DNA of 64,000 nt from Streptomyces thinghirensis (GCA_021502835.1 JAKFGP010000062.1:1-64000), one strand, 5' to 3'; positions 10,513 through 20,471 are shown, numbered from the stretch's first letter. Numbers and translations are program-made. The notes: generated from the letters alone by a model not told the origin.

Positions 10513-11713
10513 ATGGTTGACCTCGCCTTGAGCAGTGACCAGCAGGACATCGTCGACCAGGCGCGTGCGGTCGCCCGCCGATGTCTGGCCCCGCGCACCG
10601 GCGAACACGACCGCACCGGCGCCTTCCCAGCGGAGAACATCGCCGACCTGCACGACGCCGAACTGCTCGGCCTGCTCGTGCCCACCCAGTACGGTGGCAC
10701 CGGCGCCGACCTCATCTCCTGGGGCCTGGCCGTCGCCGAGCTCGCCGAAGCCTGCGGATCCACCGCGCTGATCTTCGCCATGCACTCCGGTGCCGCCCGC
10801 CTGCTGGCCGCCGACGCCGCCACCAACCCGGTCGCCGAACGCGTCCTGAAGGAGATCGCCTCCGAGGGCAAGCTCCTCAGCTGGGGCTTCTCCGAACCCG
10901 GCACCGGCGGCAACATCCTCAACCCCCAGCTGAGGGCCACCCCGGACGGCGACAGCGTGCACCTGGCCGGCACTAAGGCGTTCTGCACAGCCGCCGGGCA
11001 CGCCGACTACTACCTCATCAACGCCCACAGCGGCGAAGCTGAGTTCCGCCGCAGCCAGACCATGGCCCTCCCTGCCCGCCGGACAACCCGGCCTGGACGT
11101 CAAGCAGACATGGGACGCGATGGGCATGCGCGCCAACTGCGCCAATACCCTCCCTGCTGGACTGCCGCATCTCCGCCCAGAACTGCGTCGGCGGTCCCGG
11201 CGGCGGCATGCCCCGCCTCACCCACGCGCTACCCGCCCTCATCCTGGGGCTGGCCGCCGCATCCTCGGCATCGCCCGCGCAGCCCAGAACTTCGCCAACG
11301 ACCACGTCATGCGCCGCAAGCTCGCCCCCACGGGCCAGCCCCTGGCCGCGTTCCAGGGCGTGCGGCTGCACGTCGCCGACATGGCCACCACCATTCACAC
11401 CGCCCGCCTGTCCCTGCTGCACGGCGCGCACACCGCCGAGACCGACCAGCTCGAAGCCCTCCCGGCGCTGAACATGACCAAGTACATCTGCAACAAGGCG
11501 GCCATCGCCGTCGCCGACACCGCCATGCAAGTCACCGGCGGACACGGCTTCCTGCGTGCCAACCCGCTCGAGCGGCACTACCGCGACGCCCGCGCCGGCG
11601 CCGTCATGGGCTCCAACCTCGACGCCCTGCGCGACATGATCGGCAAGGCAGCCCTCGGCCTCGACCCGCGCAGCGACACCATCACCGCACCCACAGGAGA
11701 GACCCGGCCGTGA
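10513..11713 (+). pseudogene. Acyl-CoA (acyl-ACP) dehydrogenase, frameshifted
   Basis: This is a flavin-dependent acyl dehydrogenase of about 400 residues. ATG 10513 follows an AGGAG site. LVPTQYGGTGADLISWGLAV, SWGFSEPGTGGN and LAGTKAFCTAAGHADYYLIN are family motifs. The C-terminal domain reads GVRLHVADMATTIHTARLSL and MQVTGGHGFLRANPLERHYR, ending in the FAD-binding RDARAGAVMGSN. The conserved block is complete apart from indels near 11070-11260. The stop overlaps the GTG of the carrier protein gene. The neighbours suggest an acyl-ACP rather than an acyl-CoA substrate, giving an alpha,beta-unsaturated chain. Confidence 0.87.
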
Positions 11714-12014
11714 CCACCACACCCGCCGCCGCCCCCACCGACGACGAGCTGCTGACCGCGCTGCGCGCAGCCCTCACCGACATCCTCGACCCTGCCGACC
11801 TCGCCCAGGTCGACCTCGACGCCCTGGGCCGCGACACGCCGCTGCTCAGCCTGCCGCTGGACTCGATCACCCTGGTCGCCGCGATGAGCCGCATCGAGAC
11901 CACCTTCGAGTCTTCGTCCCGGAGCAGAAGGCGTTCGCCTTCACCCACGTCGGCGACCTCGCCGACTTCGTCCGCGAACGAGTGGCCGCCAAGGCCGCCC
12001 GCGCCGACCGGTGA
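11710..12014 (+). pseudogene. Acyl carrier protein, one frameshift
   Basis: This is a stand-alone carrier protein of about 101 residues. GTG 11710 overlaps the preceding stop. The four-helix pattern is visible, with the attachment motif LLSLPLDSITLVAAMSRIE; the Ser of DSI is the phosphopantetheine site. One indel at about 11910 moves the end to a second frame (FAFTHVGDLADFVRERVAAK), which closes at TGA 12012-12014. It lies between the dehydrogenase and the acyl-AMP ligase, and a phosphopantetheinyl transferase follows two genes later. Confidence 0.82.
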
Positions 12015-12027
12015 AGGACGGCTCCGC

Positions 12028-13702
12028 ATGACGCTCACCCCCGTCGACGAAAAGCAACTGCTCGACTACCGGAGCCTCGGCGCGCACCAAGCCGCTGTCA
12101 CCTTCCTCGACTCCGCCGGCATCACCGGCGAAGTCACCTACCGGCAGCTCGCCGACAAGGCCAGGAGCCGCGGGGGCGCTCCTGGCCCACGGTCTGACCC
12201 GAGGCGACCGCGTCCTCCTCCCACTCGGAACCGGACCCGACCACCTCGCCGCCCTGTGGGGTTGCCTGTTCGCCGGCCTGGTCCCCTGCACCGTCACCGT
12301 GCCGCCCAGCCCGCAGGATGAAGCAGCGACCGGCACCCGCCAGTTCGAGCCGTCGTCACGGTCACCGAACCCGCGGCCGTCATCACCGCCGACACCGAAA
12401 CAGCCACCGCCCTCGCCACCAGCGGAGGGCCCCGCTACCTGACCATCGCGGACCTCGATCACCCACCCGCCACCGACGAACAACTCACCGTGCCCGACCC
12501 GGACGACGCGCACCACATCCAGCTCACCTCCGGCTCCACCAGCGCCCCCAAAGCGGCAGTGCTGACCTACGCCCAGGTCACCGCCAACGTCCGCGCCATC
12601 CACCGCGCCCTGAACTGGACCCCGCAAGGGACCGTGTCTGCCACTGGCTGCCCCTCCCACCACGACATGGGCTTCATCCTGTCCCTGTCCACTCTGACCC
12701 GCGGCGTACCGCTGGACCTCATGCCGTCCATCAGCTTCCTTCGCGACCCGCTGTCTTGGCTGCGTCACATCTCCCAGCGCGGCGCCACCATCACCACCGC
12801 ACCGCCCTTCGGCTACCGCACGGCCACCGCACGCTTCCTCCGCACCCCCGACACCGAGCTCGATCTGACCGCCCTGCCAAGGCATACGTCGGAGCCGAAC
12901 CCATACCGCTGCAGGCTCTGACCGATTTCCGCGACACCTTCGCCAAACAGAACCTCGACGAAGCCGCGATCATCCCCTGCTACGGCATGGCCGAAACCGT
13001 GCTCGCCTCCACCATGTCCCTCAACCGGCGCGAGCCCGGCGACCTGTCCTGGGGCCGGGTGAAGGCCCTGCGCCTGGACCGCGAGGACCTGCACCACCAC
13101 AACAAGGTCACCGACGCCCATGGCGACCGGCCCTCGATCACCGTCATCGCCTGCGGCACCCTCTCGGCGGCCTCACCGTCCACGTCCGCACTCCCGACGG
13201 CACCGAGTGCGGCGACAACGAGATCGGCGAAATCCACCTGCGCGGTGACTCCGTCATGGCCGGCTACCTCCACCCCGGAGGCACCACCGCCCCGGTCACC
13301 GACCGCACCCATGCCACCGGCGACCTCGGCTTCACCCGCGACGGCGACCTGTACATCGTCGGCCGTGCCAAAGAGCTGCTCATCGTCAACGGCCGCAACC
13401 TGCCGCCCTACGACGTCGAGGAGAGCATCGAAACCCACCCCGACATCGACGCCGGCAACAGCGCCGTCTTCTCCTACACCGACGACACAGGTGAACACGT
13501 CGTGGCCCTGGTCGAAACCCGTCTGCGGGCCGACCAGCACGAGCGGATCAAACGGGAAACGGCGATGCTGGTCCGCCAGTCCTTCGGTTTCAATCTGCGG
13601 GACGTGATCGTGCTGCGGCGCGGCGGCATTCCGCGCACCACCAGCGGCAAGCGCCAACGCAGCCGCGTCCGCGAGGACTACCTGACGGGGAGGTTGGCCT
13701 AG
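12028..13702 (+). pseudogene. Fatty-acyl-AMP ligase-like adenylating enzyme, frameshifted
   Basis: This is an ANL adenylating enzyme of about 557 residues. ATG 12028 follows GAAGGA. Motifs are IQLTSGSTSAPKAAVLTY (P-loop), a HWLPLxHDMGFI motif typical of FAAL enzymes, CYGMAETVLASTMSL, HATGDLGFTRDGDLYIVGRA and KELLIVNGRNLPPYDVEESI. The final lysine lies in RTTSGKRQRSR. FAALs activate a free acid and load it on a carrier protein without forming a CoA ester, which matches the adjacent ACP. Indels occur near 12170, 12640, 12870 and 13170. The stop abuts the flavin reductase ATG. Confidence 0.85.
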
Positions 13703-14227
13703 ATGCCGCATAGCACCGTGCCCCGCACACCCCCAGCCATCCATGACACCGCGTCCACAGAGAGACAGCAGCAGTTCCGCCGCGTCATGGGCGAACTGGC
13801 CGCCGGAGTCACGGTGCTGACCACCACATCCCCGCATGGCCCCGTCGGTATGACCACCAGCGCTGTGACCTCGTTGTCGCTGGACCCGCTGCTGGTCCTG
13901 GCATGCCTGGCCAACCGCTCCGGGACCCTCGCCCTCATCCGGGAGCACGGCGCCTTCGCGGTGAACATCCTCGCCGCCACCATGGAGCACACCTCGCAGG
14001 TCTTCGCCCAGAAGCCCCTACTGGAGCGCTTCGCCGGCATTCCGCACCAGTACGTAGAGGGTGTGCCAATCCTCGAGGACGCTGTCGCCACCGTGACCTG
14101 CCGCGTGCACGGCACTCATCCCGGCGGTGACCACACCATCCTTATCGGCGCTGTGCCCCCCACCGCCAGCCTTCGTCAGGGGGAGCCATTGTTGCGCCAC
14201 CGCGGCACCTACCGACGCTTTGGCTGA
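13703..14227 (+). CDS. Flavin reductase family protein
   Basis: This is an intact NAD(P)H:flavin reductase domain protein of 174 residues. FRRVMGELAAGVTVLTTT, PVGMTTSAVTSLSLDPLLVL and GAFAVNILAATMEHTSQVFA are the characteristic FMN-binding strands. The C-terminal GDHTILIGAV and LLRHRGTYRRF complete the family signature. Its ATG directly follows the stop of the adenylating enzyme, so it is in the same transcript. These enzymes supply reduced flavin to a monooxygenase. No partner monooxygenase is visible in this operon; it could act on the dehydrogenase or on an enzyme elsewhere. Confidence 0.92.
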   Translation: MPHSTVPRTPPAIHDTASTERQQQFRRVMGELAAGVTVLTTTSPHGPVGMTTSAVTSLSLDPLLVLACLANRSGTLALIREHGAFAVNILAATMEHTSQVFAQKPLLERFAGIPHQYVEGVPILEDAVATVTCRVHGTHPGGDHTILIGAVPPTASLRQGEPLLRHRGTYRRFG

Positions 14228-14298
14228 CTGCGCGCCATCGGTCATCCGTCCAGCCGGTCGACCACTGCCCAAACCCCTTTGTGAGAGGACAGCAGCGG

Positions 14299-15110
14299 AT
14301 GACAGCGTGGACACCGCACCACCTCCTGGCCCACCTCATGCTTCCGCCGCCCGGATACCGTCCGCCGCCCGGCCACATTGACGTGGGATCTGGCACGCAG
14401 ACCCGGACACCGTCAGCCGCTCGCAAAACCTCCAGGCAATACTCGACGGCACCGAGCGGCGACGGGCGAACGGCTTCCTGAGCACCGACCGTCGCGACAC
14501 GTACACCTTGGCCCAGGTGGCACTGCGATTGGTACTGGCCAGATGCTTCAGTACGGCCCCTCAGTCCGTCGACCTGCTGCCCGCTCCCTGCCCTGGCTGC
14601 AAAGGCCCCCACGGCAGGCCCCATGCTGCGAGAGAGCAACGTGCACTTCTCCTCGCTCAAACCCGTACCACTGTCATGATCGCCCCTGCCCAGTCGCCGG
14701 TCGGCATCGAGCTTGAAACAATCGACCGTGCTGGGCTGGCGCTGCTGCTCCAACTGCTCCCCCAGGAGAAGGAGACCATCCGGCGGCTACCGTCTGGCCA
14801 TCGCTCCCAGGCCCTACTGGAGTACTGGGTTTCTGCAGCGAGGCCTATCTGAAGGTACGGGGAAACGGCATCACGCCAAGCAGTTGTCGACGCATGACCA
14901 CAGGACGAGGGTCCGCCCATACCCATCAGGACGCCGCACTCGCGGGGTGTAGCCTGACCTCGGTCACGGCTCCGCCCGGTCACGCGGCCGCAGCCGCCCT
15001 GCACGGGCATCCACCGGCCCAGCACCGGGCCGGCGGTTGCGTACCACGGGTGCGATCAGTGCGGGCGCCCGGCAGCCACCGCAGATCCCGAAGCCACTTT
15101 GCTGATGCAG
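14299..15110 (+). pseudogene. Sfp-type 4'-phosphopantetheinyl transferase, frameshifted
   Basis: This is an Sfp-type transferase that activates carrier proteins, about 240 residues. ATG 14299 gives MTAWTPHHLLAHLML. The middle reads CPGCKGPHGRP, then VGIELETIDRAGLALLLQLL, matching the GIDLE magnesium-binding motif with Asp replaced by Glu at this copy. The next motif is spread over two frames as LLEYWV and EAYLK, the second conserved block (W-x-KEAYLK). The C-terminal end is unclear: TAG 15108-15110 closes one plausible frame. It is the last gene of the co-directional set and could serve both its ACP and the NRPS carriers downstream. Confidence 0.7.
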
Positions 15111-15934
15111 TAGGCCCGGCCCGGTCACACGTTGCCCTCAACGATCGTGCGGTGGCTCTCATGGACCGTCCATGGGGAGCCGCGCAATGCGAGGCGTTCC
15201 TCGCAGCCCCGGCCTGGGCTGTAAATCGTTCGTTGACAGACCCCTGAGCACAGTAGTTGGCGAACCCTGCCAGATAGCGTGCTCAGTCACAATGGGCGGG
15301 CATGCAGTTTGGTCCCCCTTCCATGGGCGAACGACGCATCACGGCAGCGCGAAGCTGGCGCTCAGCGCTCCAACCGTCTGGTTGGGAACGTATCCACCAC
15401 TGCTCCCGCTCCGAGTCCGCGAGCGCCGCCCATCAGTCCCTGTCCACCGCCTCCTGATCGTTCACGCGACGCAACTAACACAATCCGGCCGAGCGCCCCG
15501 GAGGGGGCATCCTGGTGCTGTGGCTCCCTGTTCTACCCTCCCTCGCCACCTATCAAGAAAGGGACTACTGGTATTGCAACTATCGAACAGATGTATCGCC
15601 CTATATGACTCGAGTGGCGCAAGGCACAGTCAAGAGCACTAAACAAGCGCGTCACAGCAACTGCGGCTCCCCTAGGCATGAAACACCCCCATGGTCACAT
15701 CCCACATAAATTCATACCAGAAAGATCCTTCGCTCTCGGCTCCACGTGATCAATCTGAGCGTCGTCAGGCTGCCCAGGGATACGATTTCGTCTTCGAGGC
15801 CGAGGCCGGCCTCTCGACGACCAGTCGCTGCGCGAGCGCCTCGGCCCGGGTTCGGGCGGCATCATCGTTTCACCCTCGCTCACACCAGCGGTGAGGATCA
15901 GCAGGGCGGTGGAGGGCGGCAGTTCCGGCCGGAA
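15111..15934. other. Intergenic region without a clear gene
   Basis: No frame on either strand gives a recognisable family. Bases 15540-15720 are comparatively AT-rich (for example TATCAAGAAAGGG and ACATAAATTCATACC), which suggests non-coding DNA or a promoter zone. A short stretch around 15790-15910 has codon-like GC bias on the plus strand but no start or homologue I can name. Confidence 0.4.
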
Positions 15935-16214
15935 TCAAAAATCGACATCTTCATCGTCGTCCTCGATCGGGGAGTCCGCGCCGCCGCAGTGGTTCATCGG
16001 GATGCCGATCGGCAGTCCAGCGAGGTTGCCGTCGGCGGCTCCCGTGCCTGGGCCGGCTGCGCCCTCTGCGTGTGAGCCGTGGTGATTGACACAGCTGATG
16101 CCGAAAGCAGGCGACAGGGAAGTCACCGACCCCGCCGGCGGACGCAGGCGTGGCGAACCCCGGTGCCGCTGCTGCCGTGATCATGAATACGGTGGCTACC
16201 TTACGCGTCATCAT
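15935..16214 (-). pseudogene. Small secreted chaplin-like protein, frameshifted
   Basis: This is a small exported protein of about 92 residues. MMTRKVATVFMITAAAAP, then GFATPASA, is a clear signal peptide with an Ala-x-Ala cleavage site. After one indel the mature part has FGISCVNHHGSHA, GNLAGLPIGIPMNHCGGAD and an acidic tail (SPIEDDDEDVDF). The two cysteines in CVN and NHC contexts recall chaplins, the hydrophobic coat proteins of aerial hyphae, but the match is loose. The acidic end is unusual for that family. An alternative is an unrelated small secreted protein. Confidence 0.5.
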
Positions 16215-16437
16215 GCCTGACTGAACGATCACGGGCGCCGGAGGGTTACCGAGGCCCCGTACAGAACGGGCTCAGCAGGGCGGCGGTTCACCGATGACGA
16301 AAGGCAGGCAGTAGGCCGAGGCTGAACGAGACGCCTCTACCTCCTGCGGGACCGCATGACCACAAACTCATGAGCCACGTCGGAAAGCCCGCAATCAGTG
16401 CACGCCATGAACACGGTTCCCCACCAAGAGATGGGGA

Positions 16438-17231
16438 TCAATGGCTTTCTGGGGTGGGTTTGCGAGCGCCGACGGCGTACATCAACGGAATGCTGACGTT
16501 GCAGTCGGGCCTGCGCCACCAGCCGGGCGCGACCTGGGTCATACCCTCCCAGCGGGGGCAGTCCACCCAGTCCGTCTCCCAGAGCAGGTCCAGGTCAACG
16601 GCAAGGTCCGCATGGTTCAGGGCCCGCAGGACGTCGACGATGGTGTGCGCCCACTCGTGGCTGACCGTCGCTCTCTCGACCGTCAGCCCGCTCTTGGACG
16701 GGGCGTCGGCGTGCGGGGTGCCGAATTAATGGCCCGCCTCCCACCTTGGTAGTCGTAGCGCAGCTCCAGCGGCTGCCCAGCGTCCCTGGGGCCGGCGCGG
16801 CCGATGGAGTTCAACAGCGGATGGAACTCCATGAGGTAGACCAGCCCGCCCGGCTTGAGCAACTCTGCCACGACGTCGGCCCACGCACGCAGCTCCGACA
16901 GGTAGGGCAGGGGCCCGCGGCCGGTGTAGACGAGATCGAAGGTGCCCCTCCAGCGCCTCGACCGCGTCGTACACATCGGCCTCGACGAACTCGACTCTCA
17001 CACCGGCCGCCTGGGCGCTGCGCCGGGCCACGGCCAGGTTCTCACCCGAGAAGTCCACTCCCGCGGTCCGCGCCCCCTTCTGGGCGAAGGCCACCGTTTC
17101 CACGCCGTTGTGGCACTGCAGGTGGACCACCGATAACCCCCCAAAAGCACGAGCTGCTCCCACTCGCGAGGATGGAATCGAGTCTAAGCCGCACGCTCGG
17201 TGAGGCTGTAGTAGGAGCTGTCGGCGTGCAC
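16438..17231 (-). pseudogene. Class I SAM-dependent methyltransferase, frameshifted
   Basis: This is a methyltransferase of about 264 residues. GTG 17231 gives HADSSYYSLTERA. Motif I is modified, LSVVHLQCHNGVETVAFAQK, a form seen in a subgroup of actinobacterial enzymes. GVDFSGENLAVARRSAQAAG and VEFVEADVYDAVEALEG follow. The central strand FDLVYTGRGPLPYLSELRAW and LLKPGGLVYLMEFHPLLNSI complete the fold. The tail WETDWVDCPRWEGMTQVAPG, then IPLMYAVGARKPTPESH, ends at TGA 16438. Four indels or so; an in-frame TAG near 17195 may be one of them. The substrate is unknown. Confidence 0.75.
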
Positions 17232-17553
17232 TGGCACGCAAGTACAACGGGACAGCGGACGCGATCTTCAGTGACGGGGCGCCCTCGGCCGACGGACGTC
17301 GGCCTGCACCCGGTAAGGGGCGCATTGACGGCGCGCCCGAGGCTGTGCAACTGCGACTCGGGCCTCGAGTGCCCACCGCTCGGGCGGTTTGGTATCCGGA
17401 GGGGGCAAAAGGCGTACAGCCGGCCCCTACGGTGGGACACACGGTCGTCTGGCCGGCGCCACCGGCCAGTGGCCAGCTGGTTCCCCGAAGCCAACAGATC
17501 TTTTCGGCCGGTTGCTTCGGGGAAGACGCCATCGCTCTCTGAAGGAGTCGCAG

Positions 17554-17916
17554 ATGCCGCAGTTCCAAGTCGGGGAGGTCCCCTCCGGCTTCACCTTCAC
17601 CGAGAACGAAACCTTCATCGACTGCGAAGAACGCCCTCCTGCTCGCCGTGCCGAAGGCCAGCCAGGCCGGCGCCTGGGGAGATCTCTGGCTGAGCCTCGG
17701 CTCCCGGCTGGGCAGACGCGAAGCTCCGCGTTAGCTACTACACCGACGCCGGCTGGAGCGCGTGCGACCTGGGACGTCAAGCACGATGGCCCTCGGGTGT
17801 GGAACCAGCTCCCCGCCACCACGCTGAAGATCGCCATCGGGCGGCAGAAGCGGGACGCCGCTGACGCAGCGGACGACGTCCCCGTCGGCTGGCTGCTCGA
17901 GTACTCCGACATGTGA
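17554..17916 (+). pseudogene. Hypothetical protein, compensated double frameshift
   Basis: I do not recognise the family. ATG 17554 follows GAAGGAG. The N terminus MPQFQVGEVPSGFTFTENE and the C terminus [20 protein letters not shown] both look genuinely coding and are in one frame. The middle (17640-17740) makes better sense in other frames ([31 protein letters not shown]), so compensating indels are likely. The true product is about 120 residues, soluble, with no signal peptide. It stands alone between two minus-strand genes. Confidence 0.55.
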
Positions 17917-18166
17917 CCAGCGCGTCCCGGAGCCCCGGACAAGAAGGCCTGTCCGGGGCCCGGCCTTCCGCACCGAGCGGGAGATACTGGTCAACGGACA
18001 ACGACCGTCCACCGCCTGCCAGGCTGTCGAAGAAGACAACCGTCCGATCCTGAAGCCCGCTATTGCCGCACAGGTACCCTCGGCCGTATATGGCGTCACC
18101 GGTTTCGTCGAGCCGATCGACGCATGAGTCAAGAGCCGAGTCCCGCGTACGCAGCGACCGCCGTCC

Positions 18167-18564
18167 TCAGCCGCCGCGGAGCCGAAGGACGAGGTGGGCG
18201 TTGCTCCGGCGCAAATGTCGTACTCGGACAAGGTACGCGTGTCCTCGAGTTCCTTCCCAGCGAAGATCAGACGCTGCTCCTCGGCGGGAATTCCTCGCTT
18301 GTCCTGGATTTCCGCCTTACAGGATTCGACGGTTTCGTCGGCTACCACCTCCAAGGAGGTCGTCTGTCCGGTCAGCGTTGCGACGAAGACTCCGGTGACT
18401 CCTCCGGGGGACGATGGACGTCTGGTCGGCGGGCTGCGGTGTTGGTGGAGCACATTGCGGCGACCAGGGGTTCGGTGACCCCCTGACCGGTCGGTCCGAC
18501 GCTCGGGGCCGCAGGGAAAGCGGCGTGCCCAGGCGGGACCGGGGCGCTGCAACGCGTACCGCAT
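18167..18564 (-). pseudogene. Ubiquitin homologue with N-terminal extension (one missing base)
   Basis: From 18396 down to 18170 the minus strand encodes a ubiquitin domain. Segments [29 protein letters not shown] and [14 protein letters not shown] align without gaps to ubiquitin. The frame then slips, but adding one base at about 18195-18200 gives [11 protein letters not shown] directly followed by TGA (18167-18169). The restored domain is 76 codons, the length of ubiquitin, and about 49 of 76 residues are identical by eye. Lys27, Lys33 and Lys48, the Leu8/Ile44/Val70 patch, His68 and Arg72-Gly76 are kept; Lys6, 11, 29 and 63 are not. An ATG at 18564 would add about 56 residues in front, but that part has no clear frame or signal peptide. 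No E1, E2 or deubiquitinase gene is near. Confidence 0.8.
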
Positions 18565-18901
18565 GGACAGCTGTGCCGCTGCTGCCCTAGCTGTCGCCGG
18601 GCCTTTCACTCAGCAGCGTCTGCGCCGCTTGATCTGCGCGCGGCACCGACAGTGGGTTCGGGAACCGCCCTCACCCGATGACAACACGAAAGCCGCATTA
18701 GCTGATACGGCACTCGTCCGTAGCAGGAACACTGGAACCGGCGGTCCGGGCGAGCGGGAGCGGCTTGGCTGGCGCGGGTGACCCGCACAGGAGCGGCCCG
18801 AGGCCGGGCAGGGCAGGCGGCCGTGGGCCGCTTGGGCGGGTCGAGGCGGTGTTCCTCGACCCGCTAGGGCAGGCGGTAAGCAGCGGTGGGCGGATGCCGC
18901 C

Positions 18902-19096
18902 ATGGCCGTGGCTTTCGAGGATCTGCTGCTCGGCGTTCCCGGTGGTGCCGGGCAGGCGGTGGGGCCGGGCCTTTGGTGGTCGGCGACGACCGGGCGGCAC
19001 GTGGCCGCGGGATCGGAAGCGATGCGCACCCAGCTGATGGTCATGGACCGGGACGTGACGGGCCTGGGGGCGGCCGGTACGGCTGCTGTGGCGTGA
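18902..19096 (+). CDS. Possible small hypothetical protein
   Basis: A 64-codon frame from ATG 18902 reads MAVAFEDLLLGVPGGAGQAV at the start and MRTQLMVMDRDVTGLGAAGT near the end. Codon bias is compatible with coding. There is no recognised family, no clear ribosome binding site and no operon evidence. It may instead be the N-terminal part of the frameshifted gene that follows. Confidence 0.3.
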   Translation: MAVAFEDLLLGVPGGAGQAVGPGLWWSATTGRHVAAGSEAMRTQLMVMDRDVTGLGAAGTAAVA

Positions 19097-19582
19097 TCCG
19101 CGCGGGCCGCGTTCCTGGGTGCCGCAGCTCTTCGCCCGCCGTGCCGACGGCACCGCGCTGCTCGCCGACTGCCCCGGCCACCCCGACGCGGGCGGGGAAC
19201 GCGCGAGAGCCGGGACATCGCCGAGATACACGACGTCCTGATCTGGCTCGCACACGAAGGTCGGCACCGGGTCCGGCTCGCGGGCAGCCGGCCGACGACG
19301 TCCTCAATTGTGAACCGTGGCGCGTCGGCCCACGGCTGGTGATGCGACTGGCTACCGGACCACCAACTGCATGTGGTGCTCGCCCTGACCCATGTGGACC
19401 AGCTGAGCGCGCACATCACGCGGATCGTCCACGACTACACCGACCAGAGCCCGCTGACCCTCGCGGAGGTCGTACAAGGCGATCGGATCCACCTCAAGGT
19501 GACCGGCTTGGTTGCACCGATGCCCGAGGTACTGCCCTGCCTGGTTGCCGATGCCCGCACTCAGCTCCGTGCCGCCCCTTGA
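19097..19582 (+). pseudogene. Hypothetical protein, frameshifted
   Basis: I do not recognise the family. Pieces in different frames read LFARRADGTALLADCPGHPD, IAEIHDVLIWLAHEGRHRV and then, without interruption to the stop, LALTHVDQLSAHITRIVHDY and LTLAEVVQGDRIHLKVTGLV. The last 70 codons are the most secure. The product looks soluble. The following gene begins with GTG 19569, overlapping the stop, so the two are probably coupled. Confidence 0.4.
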
Positions 19583-19828
19583 ACACGCTCTGTACGCCGA
19601 AGTCGAGCACCGTCTGCAGCGCCCCCTGACCGACCAGGAGGCGCGATGCATCGAGATAGAGGGGCTGGTACGGGCGGAGTGCGGCCGGAGGTCAGTCAGC
19701 GCTGTCGAGGGCGCTCACGAGCGAGCGTTCGAGATGCATGCCCAGTGGGATGCCGTTGTCATGGAGAGCATGCAAGTCAGGAGGAAGACGATGAAAGCAG
19801 TGCACCTGGCACCCGTCGGAAAGGCTGA
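19569..19828 (+). pseudogene. Hypothetical protein, frame uncertain at the end
   Basis: GTG 19569 overlaps the previous stop. The frame reads LEHALYAEVEHRLQRPLTDQ, EARCIEIEGLVRAECG and AVEGAHERAFEMHAQWDAVV, a mostly helical soluble protein with no family I can name. The frame probably slips near 19790; TGA 19826-19828 in a neighbouring frame is a likely true end. Confidence 0.4.
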
Positions 19829-20029
19829 TTCGATGATGCGCAGTTCAGTCTCGTCATGGGTCCTGTACGGGCCTGCTGGCGAACGGGCGAGACATATCCG
19901 TGTAGCCAGGGCCAGTTGGTCTCCTCAGTGGCTGGTTGATCTCTTCAGACGAGGACGACGAAGGCGTCCAGGAGGAATGCGGCGGCGTCGGCGACGAAAC
20001 CAATGGGTTTCCACAAGGAGCAGTCATGA

Positions 20030-20374
20030 CCAAGATCGGTCAGTCTCAGTTGCGCCGAGAGGTCCCCCGCCTGCGGGGCAACGAACAGCCTGCTGAGCAC
20101 GGCGGTCATACCCCGCGTCGCCCCGTTCCGCTCGCTCCACAACGTCGGGGCCAGATCGCCTTCGCCGCCTTGCGACAAACTGACATGCCCGACGAGGCCA
20201 CCCTCGAGTTCGGCAACCCAGGAGCCCAGCAGGGGGCCGCGTGACAGCCACTCGCGGGCCGATCTGGCTAGTCCACCGGGTAGTCGTCGCGCGCATGGGC
20301 CTCCGCGCGGACCCGCACGCACTCGTCAACATCGCCATCAGCCCTCTGCCGGACCCAGCGGCTCGTCCTCTCAT
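20030..20374 (-). pseudogene. GNAT-type acetyltransferase remnant
   Basis: The minus strand reads REWLSRGPLLGSWVAELEGG, LVGHVSLSQGGEGD and then TAVLSRLFVAPQA, which resembles the middle of a GNAT acetyltransferase: the beta-strand with GHVSL and the LFVxPxxRGxGxG acetyl-CoA loop. The glycine-rich loop and the last strands that should follow cannot be read, and the frame runs into unrelated sequence near 20030. It is either truncated or heavily frameshifted. Upstream frames give DDYPVDWPDRP, so the N-terminal part is probably present. Confidence 0.5.
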
Positions 20375-20471
20375 CCGGCACCCCGGAGCTCTCGATGTTC
20401 ACTCGGGCATAGAAAACAGGCCACAGAGACACAACCAGCCACTTCCGATGCAGGCCCTACTGAGTTTTTCG

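Noticed and set aside
8932..12321. A single plus-strand open frame of more than 1,100 codons, suggesting a giant multidomain protein
   Set aside because: It strings together pieces of two U32 proteins, the acyl dehydrogenase, the ACP and the adenylating enzyme, each with its own start, ribosome site and stop in corrected frames. The continuity is an effect of indels and few stops in GC-rich DNA.
15695..16085. Overlapping small frames on both strands
   Set aside because: None has a family motif; only the minus-strand secreted protein from 15935 upward is supported.
16438..17231. Methyltransferase as a 5'-truncated remnant
   Set aside because: An upstream frame continues through REWEQLVLL and SSYYSLTERA to a possible GTG at 17231, so it is probably whole but frameshifted.
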